Shown: one piece after another, positions 55,153 through 64,000 of the stretch
How the letters are laid out: each line of letters begins with the position of its first letter
How positions within the stretch are numbered: the stretch's first letter is position 1
The notes under the pieces: model-generated
What the model saw: only the letters and a program-made list of their open reading frames with translations
The model's database searches: none
What the model was told of the DNA's origin: nothing
Position numbers and translations under genes: made by a program
DNA from: Enoplolaimus lenunculus
Taxonomy: Eukaryota > Nematoda > Enoplea > Enoplida > Thoracostomopsidae
Reading direction: 5' to 3'
Assembly: GCA_030248215.1 (NCBI GenBank)
Contig: JASANG010001218.1
Coordinates: 1 to 64,000, forward strand
DNA length: 64,000 nucleotides

Positions 55153-55606
55153 GGGTTGCACTATACTTGACGTTTAACGCCGTCCGTCGCCGAACGTCTC
55201 TGGTACGTATCGTACGTGAGTTATTTGCGTACAATACCGCACGGTGACGGACGGCGCCGCACGGGTGACGGACGGGGCCGCACGGGTGACGGACGGGGCC
55301 GCACGGGTGACGGACGGCGCCGCACGGGTGACGGACGGCGCCGCACGGCTGACGGACGGCGCCGCACGGGTGACGGACGGCGCCGCACGGCTGACGGACG
55401 GCGCCGCACGGGTGACGGACGGCGCCGCACGGGTGACGGACAGCGCCTCACGGGTGACTTACGGCGCCGCACGGGTGACGGACGGCGCCGTACGGGTGAC
55501 GGACGGCGCCGCACGGGTGACGGACGGCGCCGCACGGGTGACGGACGGCGCCGCACGGGTGACGGACGGCGCCGCAAGTCAACAAAAGTATATCGCGACC
55601 CTAAGC
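55153..55606. mobile_element. family I element expanded by a 21-bp GC-rich array
   Basis: GGTTGCACTATACTTGACGT at the left, AAAGTATATCGCGACCCTAA at the right. The interior 55241-55577 is about 16 units of 21 bp (GTGACGGACGGCGCCGCACGG). Because 21 is a multiple of 3, long ORFs exist in several frames on both strands (repeated GDGRRRT, TDGAARV, RRRPSPV). They begin and end with the array and are not a gene. Confidence 0.92.
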
Positions 55607-55699
55607 ATTATCAATCGGCTCGATTCTGCACGCTGGACCCCCTCTACCCCCCACACCAATCGATACAACTGAGTTCTTGGTTTTCAATGGGAGAAATAT

Positions 55700-56735
55700 G
55701 CTAATTTTTCTTATCGGTACCAAAAAATTGGGCAAACTCCAACTGGTTCAACAATATTCGAATCACGTTTACGCTTCAAAATGTGCCGAAACCACGTTCT
55801 TAACGTCGATGTTAACCTAATTTACATATTTCGAACTGAACCAATCATAGCGTTCTAAGTAGCTCATATTTGAACGGTATATTGCAACGTGAGATAAATA
55901 TTAAATTAGATATACCTTAGCCATACTGAAGATGCCATCCAAGAGTTAATATCACTCCGGCATATAATATCGGTTGAACGGGTTTGTGAGCGAGTGCCAC
56001 GAACGAGAAAAATTTGCTCCATTCTTGGATAAAACAGTTTTTACACTTTGTAAAACTGTTTTTGTCGTTTGAAAAATTCTAAAATAAATTTATCCCATCC
56101 CCTATGGCAAGCATTGAATACGCGTGATGAGATGTACCATAACCTTTTTGCTATATTGCCTAGTTATGGTATGCTAAAACCTCCAAAAATACACCAAATT
56201 TGTCAATGAGAAACAGGGCTGTTACTCCTGTAATAGAAATAAAAAGAGTGACACTTATTTTTTACTATATTGACCGTAGAAAATGGTTTCAATTTTAAAC
56301 CCAGTAACAGGAGGGTCGTAGTGTAAATTATTACAGGAGTTTAAAGTCCGCTGTCTCCCTCCCATTAGTGATGTGGATAACAACGGTACATTTGAGTGTC
56401 TTATTTGTATCTGACAGAGCGTCGACTGCTATAATTCAGTTTAAATTTGTGTTTTTGGGTTCAAATTACTCGAACCTAAAATGTAATGCGTCAAGCAGGC
56501 TACCACCCTACCAGGGCACGTAAAAGGGGGATAGGAGATATATCCCACCGAAATTTCTGCAAATAAACTCGAAAAAGACACTTTTATAGGCTGTAGAATA
56601 CCAATCAACAGGGGTCAATAAATTTTCTCGCACGCTACGGTCGCTTGCAAAAAATTACTTTTAGGCGTGGGATGTCAGGACACAATCGTTACCTGTGACA
56701 GCAGCTATAAGAACCGATAACCAGAAACCTAAAAT
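55700..56735. other. unannotated stretch
   Basis: No repeat family ends or coding motifs recognised over about 1 kb. One of the longer repeat-poor tracts. Confidence 0.35.
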
Positions 56736-57071
56736 AGTGTCGCATAAATGTGATTGGTGGCGATTTTTAAAAGGGGTGACAGGTTCGTCAAATCGTATTC
56801 GGACAGGAGGGGAGAGATACAGAGAACAGGGTGCAACTCGCTCAAGATAAATAATCAAAGGGGACTCGTTTGATTGTTTTGAAATTATTTAAATATTCTG
56901 CAAAGTGTCGCATAAATGTGATTGGTGGCGATTTTTAAAAGAGGTGACAGGTTCGTCAAATCGTATTCGGACAGGAAGGGAGAGATACAGAGAACAGGGT
57001 GCAACTCGCTCAAGATAAATAATCAAAGGGGACTCGTTTGATTGTTTTGAAATTATTTAAATATTCTGCAA
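56736..57071. repeat. 168-bp tandem duplication, two units
   Basis: AGTGTCGCATAAATGTGATT starts at 56736 and 56904. The two units differ at only about two or three bases (for example AAAAGGGGTG against AAAAGAGGTG), so the duplication is recent. Confidence 0.97.
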
Positions 57072-57074
57072 AAT

Positions 57075-57600
57075 TATAAGTGTATATATGCTTTAGCTTG
57101 TAAGCTGCATTTTTGGCATAAAAGCAACCCAAGTTAAAATTCGTTTCCTTACAATACGGGCGTCTGCACGGGGGGTATTGAAGCACCGTGCTCAACCCCT
57201 CAAAATTAGCTGGTGCTATCCAAACGGATTCGGTCTAAAAGTAAACAATTTTGGGTTGCAATTGGAAGGGTACCCCAAAATCATTTAGTGACCCCCTCAA
57301 AAAAACTTAATTTTCTGCGGACACCCCTAAGATATCACAGATCACTTGAATGTTTTAGGTTCAGAACTTGGTTTGGTTCCAAAAGACAGTCTAGTTTTAA
57401 AAACAAGTGTTTATAAAATGAAATCACAGTAGGGGTATGGTATTAATGCTCAAACCAGAGTTTCAAACCGTGGTTTCAGTGTCTAATTCAGTTGGAGTTA
57501 GCGGAATCATATTCAATTAAACAATGTTTGTCGCTCATTCGGGTCCACGGCCAGACGGCACCCGGAGGGTGGGGGGCTATTAAGCCCTTCTCCATAATTT
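57075..57600. other. unannotated stretch
   Basis: No gene or element recognised; a few E-like C-runs occur. Confidence 0.35.
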
Positions 57601-57601
57601 T

Positions 57602-57836
57602 GGCCAATGTAAAAGATCAGAGGCGGAATAGTATTATTAGCATATTCCATAAGCATAAGCCTAAGCCTAAGCGTAAGAATGAGCATATTTCTAAGCCTAA
57701 GTTTTAGCCTAAACGTAAAGAATGAACATATTCCTAAGCCTAAGCCTAAAGCCAAGCAAAAAATAGTCTAAAGCTTTAAGCTTACTCTTTTGTAGTCCCA
57801 CAGAAAAACGTTGCGCCTCTGATCTTTACATGGTCC
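57602..57836 (-). mobile_element. family A MITE
   Basis: GGCCAATGTAAAAGATCAGA to TGATCTTTACATGGTCC. The flanks ATAATTTT and AAAATTGT match at 6 of 8. Confidence 0.88.
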
Positions 57837-57876
57837 AAAATTGTTTACCTCTAAAAATTTCACCGTTCCATTGTTG

Positions 57877-58060
57877 GGCCAATGTAAACAACACGGGTGG
57901 AACAGTATTATAAGCATATTTCTAAACCTAAAAGCGTAAGCCAGAGCGTAAGAATGAGTTTATTCTTAAGCCCAAGCCAAATAAAAAAAATTAGTCTAAA
58001 GCTTAAGCTTACTCTTTTATATTCCCACAGAAAAACGTTCCGCTCCTGAACTTTACATGG
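57877..58060 (-). mobile_element. family A MITE with perfect 8-bp duplication
   Basis: GGCCAATGTAAACAACACGG to GAACTTTACATGGGCC, flanked by CATTGTTG on both sides. Only 40 bp from the preceding A copy in the same orientation. Confidence 0.92.
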
Positions 58061-58204
58061 GCCCATTGTTGGAAAGAGTTTTCGTATGCGTTGCTAAAAC
58101 CATTTCGATCCATGCCTTTAGATAGTGTTCTGCGACCTACAAGGTTGAGATTACTGCTATGCCAATAGACAAATATAGGTTATTGTACTCTCTTCAAAAT
58201 GTTG

Positions 58205-58445
58205 TTTTTATGGGTTGCGGTATACTTGTCGTATGGCGCCGTCCGTCACCGGTCTGTCGCGGTTCGTCACCCGTTCGGCGGCGTCTATAACCGTCTGCCG
58301 CGATTCGTTGCCGTGCGACACCGTGCGGTATTGACGTACATTACTCACGTGCGATACCATGTGGGGACGGACGGTGACGGACGACGCCGTCATACGGGTG
58401 ATGGATGGCGTCGGACGTCATCAAAAGCATAACGCTACTCTAAAA
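58205..58445. mobile_element. family I element
   Basis: GGGTTGCGGTATACTTGTCG to CAAAAGCATAACGCTACTC, with TTACTCACGTGCGATACC and GACGGACGGTGACGGACG inside. Confidence 0.65.
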
Positions 58446-58493
58446 CTCAGAAATATCTTTAAGAAAAACACCGGGGACTGACTAGTAAAAGTG

Positions 58494-58696
58494 GGCCAAT
58501 GTTAAGAACAGGGACGGAACAGTATTATAAGCATATTCCTAAGCGTAAGCCTAAGCCTAAGCATAGGCGTAACAATGAACTTATTCCTAAGCCTAAGCCT
58601 AAGCCTAAGCCAAGCAAAAAAAATAGTCTAAAGCTTAAGCTTACTCTATTCTAGTCCCACAGAACAACGTTCCGCCCTTGATCTTTACATAAGCCC
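58494..58696 (-). mobile_element. family A MITE
   Basis: GGCCAATGTTAAGAACAGGG to TTGATCTTTACATAAGCCC. The flanking sequence GGGGACTGACTAGTAAAAG (left) and GGGGTCTGACAAGTAAAAG (right) is a longer near-repeat of about 20 bp. Confidence 0.9.
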
Positions 58697-58794
58697 AGGG
58701 GTCTGACAAGTAAAAGTGTTCATAGCTAAACGCCTTAATAAATGCCAATGGAAGGACAGTAGACAGTATATCCCGCTTACTAGTTTAAGCTTAA

Positions 58795-58905
58795 AGCGGC
58801 GGATCCGTGAATTTCTAACTGGTGCAGGTACGTATTAGTGAATAAACGTCACATGCATCAAGTGAACGAGAAGTCAAACACAATTTTAGTACTAAATCAT
58901 TAATT
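58795..58905. repeat. family K fragment
   Basis: GCGGCGGATCCGTGAATTTC and AGTGAACGAGAAGTCAAACAC, then TTTTAGTACTAAATCAT. Confidence 0.5.
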
Positions 58906-59045
58906 TTGTATTTTGGTAACGAGAAATACATGTTGGAGGGTCAAGACCTGACGTGCCCTCCTGTTGGACTATTCAGTGCCAGCATACAACAGTATGGTAT
59001 CATTTATAGACCAAATCACCAGTATAAAACGTTAGAAAACGGGTC

Positions 59046-59232
59046 TCAAGATCAGGGGCGGAACGTTCTTCTGTGGGACTTCAACAAAGTAAGCTTAAGC
59101 TTTAGACTACATTTTTGCTTGGCTTAGGCTTAGGCTTAGGCTTAGGAATATTCTCATTTATGCACTTAGGCTTTGGCTTAGGCTTAGGAATATACTTATA
59201 ATACTGTTCCGCCCGTGTTCTTTACATTGGCC
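59046..59232 (+). mobile_element. family A MITE
   Basis: CAAGATCAGGGGCGGAACG to CGTGTTCTTTACATTGGCC with two TTAGGC blocks. Confidence 0.88.
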
Positions 59233-59392
59233 GAAAACGGAAACAAAATGGTTACCAAGCATTGTTATAGGTCTCATTTATTACAGCTAACCATAATTAC
59301 GTACTATTGGGCAAGGATAAAAAGAATTAGCTATGTAATTACATTCAAAACGTTGGTTTTCGTCGTTAAAATTACTCGGTTACGAATGGTAG

Positions 59393-59589
59393 CGATCAAT
59401 GTATAGAACAAGGCCGTAACAGTGAGCATATTCCTAAGCCTAAAGCTGAAATATAAGCCTAAACTTGAACCAAAACGTAAGAATGATCTTATATCTAAAC
59501 CTAAACCTAAACCTAAAAGCAAGAAATAAAGATTACTCTATGGCAGTCCGACAGAAAAAAACGTTCCGCCCCTGATCTTTACATCGGCC
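59393..59589 (-). mobile_element. family A MITE
   Basis: GATCAATGTATAGAACAAGG to CCTGATCTTTACATCGGCC. The flanks ATGGTAGC and ATGGTACT match at 6 of 8. Several of its hexamers have drifted to CCTAAA. Confidence 0.85.
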
Positions 59590-59870
59590 ATGGTACTCAG
59601 ATGTTTGGAATTTAGACGGAAAAAGTGTAACAATACAGATTACAAAAATAAAATTATAGGGTCTGTGATTGCGAAATAGTGTGTTATATCAGCCAATCAC
59701 CAATAAAACTGCAAAACACGCGTGAAATCCTATTAATTTTAATATTAATTTTCAAGCCAGGTAAGCCCATGATAATGAAAGCTGATTCTAAGTTGAGTTT
59801 AACCCAACACGGTAAACTCAGCAGCCAAAAACATTTGACAACGTTCAGCTTCAATGTCTCGGTGTGGTTA

Positions 59871-60082
59871 CACTGCAAAAAATGGTGAATCAAATTGACT
59901 CTCTCCTAAATAGCCTTTACAGGGCTACAAAAATGGAGTCAAAATTCGTCTCCGCCAGAGTCAAATTCGACTCACAAAATCGCACGATTATCTACTGGCT
60001 GAGTTGAAGTTTGACTCAGTTTGTGTAGTCCCGAAAAGCCCATTTTGGAGAGAGTCAATTTGACTAACCATTTTTTGCAGTG
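59871..60082. mobile_element. family D MITE
   Basis: CACTGCAAAAAATGGTGAAT to CCATTTTTTGCAGTG, TA on both sides. Confidence 0.9.
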
Positions 60083-60235
60083 TACTTTCACAAAACACGC
60101 CAATTATAAAAAAACTTAAAATTCCACTTTGACTACGGTTATTGATTGACTCAGTAATATTCATGGTTGAAACATCTATTTTAACCAAAACCAGGTTTAC
60201 GAACTGATTATAGATGGTTATTGACTGGGCATATT

Positions 60236-61120
60236 CTGTGTAGAAAACAATGTACCCGGCACGCGTCGCGTTTTTGGCCAACCCGCGATTTTAGACGGGG
60301 TATAATTTGTGCGAACCATTGTACTTTATGCATGCTGCGTAAAACATTCTTCCCTTGTAGTTTAATTTAGGGGTATTCATGTGATAGCGACCCCCATCTA
60401 AACAAGGGGGGTCGGCCAAAAAACGCAACACCCGATGATACATTTTGTAGCATGCGGGACCCCAAAAGCTGCACACTCTTGTCATTATCCACTCTTGATA
60501 TCATCAAAAGCAGATGATGGGTACATTCTGTGTACGAAAGAATGTTCCCGGCACGCGTCGTGTTTTTGGCCAACCCGCGATTTTAGACGGGGTATAATTT
60601 GTGCGAACCATTGTACTTTATGCATGCTGCGTCAAACATTCTTCCCTTGTAGTTTAATTTAGGGGTATTCATGTGATAGCGACCCCCATCTAAACAAGGG
60701 GGGTCGGCCAAAAAACGCAACACCCGATGATACATTTTGTAGCATGCGGGACCCCAAAAGCTGCACACTCTTGTCATTATCCACTCTTGATATCATCAAA
60801 AGCAGATGATGGGTACATTCTGTGTACGAAAGAATGTTCCCGGCACGCGTTGCGTTTTTGGCCCTCCCCCCTTATTTGAAGGGGGGAAAGAACCTGTGCG
60901 ACCCACGGCACTTTATGTATCCGTTAACAAAAATGCTACGCTTATAGTGTAAACTGGAAGTATTGAATGTAATACGGGTCAGCCTCTCAATAACAGGGGT
61001 CGGCCAAACAACGCAACGCCCAGTGATACATTTTGCTTCATGCGGAACCCCAATAGTGACATACTCTTGTATCATGACGTATTGTAGTTGCATACTCTTG
61101 TATCATGACCTATTGAAATT
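60236..61120. repeat. family T cluster with a 292-bp tandem duplication
   Basis: TATAATTTGTGCGAACCATT occurs at 60301 and 60593, and the units differ by about one base (GCGTAAAACA against GCGTCAAACA). Each contains CCGGCACGCGTCG, ACCCCCATCTAAACAAGGGG, AACGCAACACCCGATGATAC and CCACTCTTGATATCATC. A third, diverged unit runs to about 61120. Identical 64-codon minus ORFs in the two units are by-products. Confidence 0.93.
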
Positions 61121-61271
61121 AGATATCATTGACACAAGAAGCACGAAAGTGAAAACAAAATTTTGCCAGCACAATTTGTCTTACCCGAGACAATTGGACG
61201 TCCTTCAGGGGTGACATTATAGTTGAAATTTCACTCTGAAATAATTAATCAAACCGAGTTGTTACAATATT

Positions 61272-61388
61272 GGCCCATGTTAATCGTAGGGAGCTGTCTA
61301 CTGGGTGACTGGGGAACTTAAAGAGACTGAGAGGTGCAGGCTTAAAACTTTTGTTCAAGCTGACCGCTTATGCTTAATAAGTTTATGC
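61272..61388 (+). mobile_element. family B 5' remnant
   Basis: GGCCCATGTTAATCGTAGGG opens it. It leads directly into the next A element; the B right end is missing. Confidence 0.4.
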
Positions 61389-61603
61389 GGCCCATGTAAA
61401 GATCAGGGCCGGAACGTTTTTCTGTGGGACTTGAAAAGGTTAAGCTTTCGACTATTTTTTGCTCGATTTACGTTTAGGCGTATGTTTAGGTTTAGGAATA
61501 AACTCATTCTTACGCTTAGGCTTAGGCTTAGGCTTAGGCTTAATACGCTTAGCCTTAGGAATATACTTATTATACTGTTCGGCCCCTGTTCTTTACATTG
61601 GCC
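61389..61603 (+). mobile_element. family A MITE
   Basis: GGCCCATGTAAAGATCAGGG to CTGTTCTTTACATTGGCC, flanks GTTTATGC and GTTTAGGC (7 of 8). Two TTAGGC blocks. Confidence 0.92.
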
Positions 61604-61604
61604 G

Positions 61605-62214
61605 TTTAGGCTGAGGCTTACGCTTAGTGGGCAAACCCTGATATGCAGTGGCATTATTTAAGTGGCAGTGGGGTGCCGAGAAATTTTGATTGGGGGGCCT
61701 CATCCTGTCAGGCCCGTGATTATTTTCCGCCTAAAAGCAAACTTAGACCTTTTAGCAGTACGGATCTCAATTTGTTCGTGCGGGATTTATGAGGTTGGTC
61801 ACGCTCCCATACTTGGCTCTAAGACCAATTTTAAAGCTCTGTTTCAAGGTCCTTTGGATTTGGCCGTTTGGGTAAAGGAGTTGAAACAGAGTGAGCGAAG
61901 GCTCGAAGCCAAAATTTCGACACAACTTTCAAAAATTCGTTAGCGAAGCGGGCGCGAAGCTATGCATTGTTTCAGTATTAAATCCTCTTCTCGGTACTCC
62001 CGCCCCTTAAGTGGTTTCATTGCTGCTAAAACATTTATTAAGCAGACCAAATATATCTGCAAGGATATACGCTTTACCTCAAACTTCAATTCATAAAACT
62101 ATATCTTTTAGCTGTTTTGTTTTCATTATAAGCAAATACACAATTATACCAAACAGCTTGCATTCACGTAGAAGACAAACCTAAACTAAAATTGACTTTT
62201 GAAACGGAAATTGC
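61605..62214. other. unannotated with a K fragment
   Basis: 61860-61965 (GAGCGAAGGCTCGAAGCCAAA, GCGAAGCGGGCGCGAAGC) is K-like. The rest is unrecognised. Confidence 0.35.
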
Positions 62215-62221
62215 GTGCAAC

Positions 62222-62420
62222 GATATGATATATACATACATATATATACATATATATTATATATATAATATATATAGATATACACATATATATTATATAT
62301 AGATATATATATTTATATATATACATACATATATATAGATATATATTATATATAATATATATAGATATACACATATATATTATATATATAGATATATAGA
62401 TATATATATACATATATATC
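62222..62420. repeat. (TATA) microsatellite with GATA and CATA variants
   Basis: About 200 bp of ATATATAT with regularly spaced TAGATATA, TACATATA and TACACATA. A roughly 75-bp higher-order unit (TATATATAATATATATAGAT, then ACACATATATATTATATAT) appears twice. Confidence 0.95.
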
Positions 62421-62525
62421 AGGGTTCCAACAGGAACTGCATTTTGCCGGAACAGGAACCGGAACAGGAATTGAATTTATGCACGAATTCCGACCGTAAC
62501 AGGAATTTCGCTTAAACCCTGATAT
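62420..62525. repeat. family L repeat
   Basis: TATATCAGGGTTCCAACAGG to CTTAAACCCTGATATATAG: the ends are inverted (ATATCAGGGTT / AACCCTGATAT), giving a clean L boundary. Inside are GGAACAGGAACCGGAACAGG and CCGTAACAGGAATTTCG. Confidence 0.75.
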
Positions 62526-62529
62526 ATAG

Positions 62530-62885
62530 TAACATGTTGTGATATTAGTTCACATGAGCAAAGTTATTTAGGCGAAGCGTTTAGTGTGAAATTTTTTAAC
62601 AAAACGCCATTACTGTGTATATTGTTAGGTTGGGCTGTAACATTCATGTATGTTAATGCATTCCAAGATATTCAATCCGAAATAAGAATTACACCTGTCC
62701 GAGTTCCGCGATGAGTTAATAGCTGTGGTTGAAAAATGGTCAAACGAACATCTGTGATTATGGGAAGTGCAATGGATCAGCCCAACCTAAAAATATACAG
62801 AAAAATGGTTTTTTGTTTAAAAAATTTTAATCTAACGCTCCCCCTTAAATAATTTTGCTCATGTGGCCTAATATCACAGCATGTT
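62530..62885. other. unannotated stretch
   Basis: No element ends or gene recognised. Confidence 0.35.
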
Positions 62886-62887
62886 AA

Positions 62888-63010
62888 CATTTTGCTATAG
62901 GGGTATTTAAGGGTTTTCTACGACTTACAAGCAAGGTTGAACATTTTCTAGGGGGACCAAAATATTTCCAACGGGGAGCCCCCCCGCCCCCGTTGGCAGC
63001 GGGCCCGAAT
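62888..63010. repeat. family E fragment
   Basis: GACTTACAAGCAAGGTTGAAC, ATTTTCTAGGGGGACC and GCCCCCGTTGGCAGCGGGCCC. Confidence 0.55.
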
Positions 63011-63155
63011 ATAGGTGGCTCGAATTTGTTGTTCTAGTAAAATCTCGATGTTTAATTTGAGATTTCAGCTGTTGGTTTCAATATACTCGATGTGGCACGC
63101 ACAAAAAGTTCAGAAGTCAATATTGGAAATACTGAAAATTTAATTTTCAACTTAT

Positions 63156-63342
63156 CCCATAGAACAGGGCCGGATAGTTTTCAGGAGGGGCTGTAATCAA
63201 GTAAGTTTAAGCTTTAGACTAAATGTTTTGCTTACGCTTAGGCGTAGGAATAGGATTAGCCTTATACGCTTAGGTTTTAGGTTTACGCATAGGCTTAGGA
63301 ATATGCTTATACTACTGAACCCGGCATTGGTCTATACATGGA
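63156..63342 (+). mobile_element. family A MITE, divergent subfamily
   Basis: CCCATAGAACAGGGCCGGAT to GGCATTGGTCTATACATGGAC, with TTAGGCGTAGG and TTAGGTTTTAGG blocks. Confidence 0.75.
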
Positions 63343-63555
63343 CATAGAACTTTGTATATCATCAGTGGTCCGATTAACAATTGAAACTGTGTTGTCCCAG
63401 ATTGGCAAAAGTAAGTACAATCCCGCTGGTCTTCAAGTAATTGGTTTATACAGGGGCGGTTGGTGAAGTTGGAAATGTTTTTGAGATCTGCAAAAAGTAA
63501 ACCAGTTAATACTAAACTTTGCCCTTTGATTGCACTGAGTGCAATTCAGATACTT

Positions 63556-64000
63556 CACTGTAAATTTCAGTGAGTTGATTTTAACTCAGAATGAGTTGAA
63601 TTATTCACTTTTTGAGTTATAACCATCAGAACACCGAATTTTAAGTTGTTTCAATTCATTCTGAGTTAACTCATCAAGTTAACCGGAAGTAAATCAACTG
63701 AAAGTGGAAATCAACTAAACTCAAAGTGAGTGACGGAAGTAAATCAACTGAGAGTGAAAATCAACTAAACTCAAAGTGAGTTACGGAAGTAAATCAACTG
63801 AAAGTGAAAATCAACTAAACTCAAAGTCAGTTACGGAAGTAAATCAACTGAAAGTGAAAATCAACTAAACTCAAAGTGAGTTACGGAAGTAAATCAACCG
63901 AGAGTGAAAATCAACTAAACTCAAAGTGAGTTACGGAAGTAAATCAACTGAAAGTGAAAATCAACTAAACTCAAAGTGAGTTACGGAAGTAAATCAACTG
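63556..64000. mobile_element. family C element with 50-bp array, cut by the window edge
   Basis: CACTGTAAATTTCAGTGAGT opens it. From 63684 the block CGGAAGTAAATCAACTG recurs every 50 bp (63684, 63734, 63784, 63834, 63884, 63934, 63984). The right CAGTG end is outside the window. Confidence 0.93.

Noticed and set aside
55216-55704. 162-codon Arg/Gly-rich ORF and two overlapping long ORFs on both strands
   Set aside because: All arise from the 21-bp array (three frames stay open because 21 is divisible by 3); no start context or domain.
60291-60777. Two identical 64-codon minus ORFs
   Set aside because: Identity reflects the recent 292-bp duplication; the sequence is hairpin repeat DNA with no domain.

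Overview
This is a eukaryotic, AT-rich, gene-poor and extremely repeat-dense window. No prokaryotic operon, rRNA gene, CRISPR array or long intact ORF is present. The hexamer TTAGGC (complement GCCTAA) recurs in dozens of short blocks. TTAGGC is the classical nematode telomere unit, so a nematode with a large, repeat-rich genome is my best guess. This is an inference only: here the hexamer sits inside transposons, not at a chromosome end.

Gene content. The only convincing host gene is a protein kinase of general ULK/IKK type. On the minus strand, two phase-compatible exons with GT-AG sites (11940-11874 and 11442-11123) encode the N-terminus and the ATP-binding lobe (GHGTFGSVYRG, then VAIKK). 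Catalytic-domain exons lie about 6 kb further along the same strand, inside a giant imperfect palindrome (about 60-5500). Both arms carry the catalytic loop (HMDIKPQN), and the left arm also keeps DFG, GTPLYM, PE and MWSIGIVLYEC. Both arm copies are broken by different lesions. An exon for the alpha-C to hinge part was not found.

Mobile and repeated DNA. About 25 short non-autonomous elements of family A and about 7 of family B carry TTAGGC blocks between GGCC-ended inverted repeats, flanked in many cases by 8-bp duplications (hAT-like). Families C and D have CACTG ends and mostly TA flanks (Tc1/mariner-like). Family G (CCCTATTCACACGTGCAAG ends) sits at TTAA sites (piggyBac-like). Others are E (GTAGCC ends), F (CCGTATTCTCAAATG ends), I (GC-rich, GCGCTATACTTTTG ends), J, K, L, T (hairpin-rich), R (CAGTGACCCGAATAAG ends), X, and a 650-bp perfect-fold foldback element.

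Layout. 1-5900: palindrome with kinase exons bounded by T hairpins. 7150-7930: J and A elements. 7936-11090: a 73-bp minisatellite of about 43 units, inside the kinase intron. 11.1-12.0 kb: kinase 5' exons. 12-32 kb: dispersed elements, foldback at 22.05-22.70 kb, a 150-bp tandem repeat at 28.0 kb. 32.0-32.7 kb: a 26-bp A-rich minisatellite. 33-55 kb: dense A, B, C, D and I elements, including an A element with a 150-bp TTAGGC/TTAGGT run at 35.7 kb. 55.2-55.6 kb: a GC-rich 21-bp minisatellite. 56.7-61.1 kb: two recent tandem duplications (168 bp and 292 bp). 63.55 kb to the right edge: a C element whose interior has become a 50-bp tandem repeat running out of the window.
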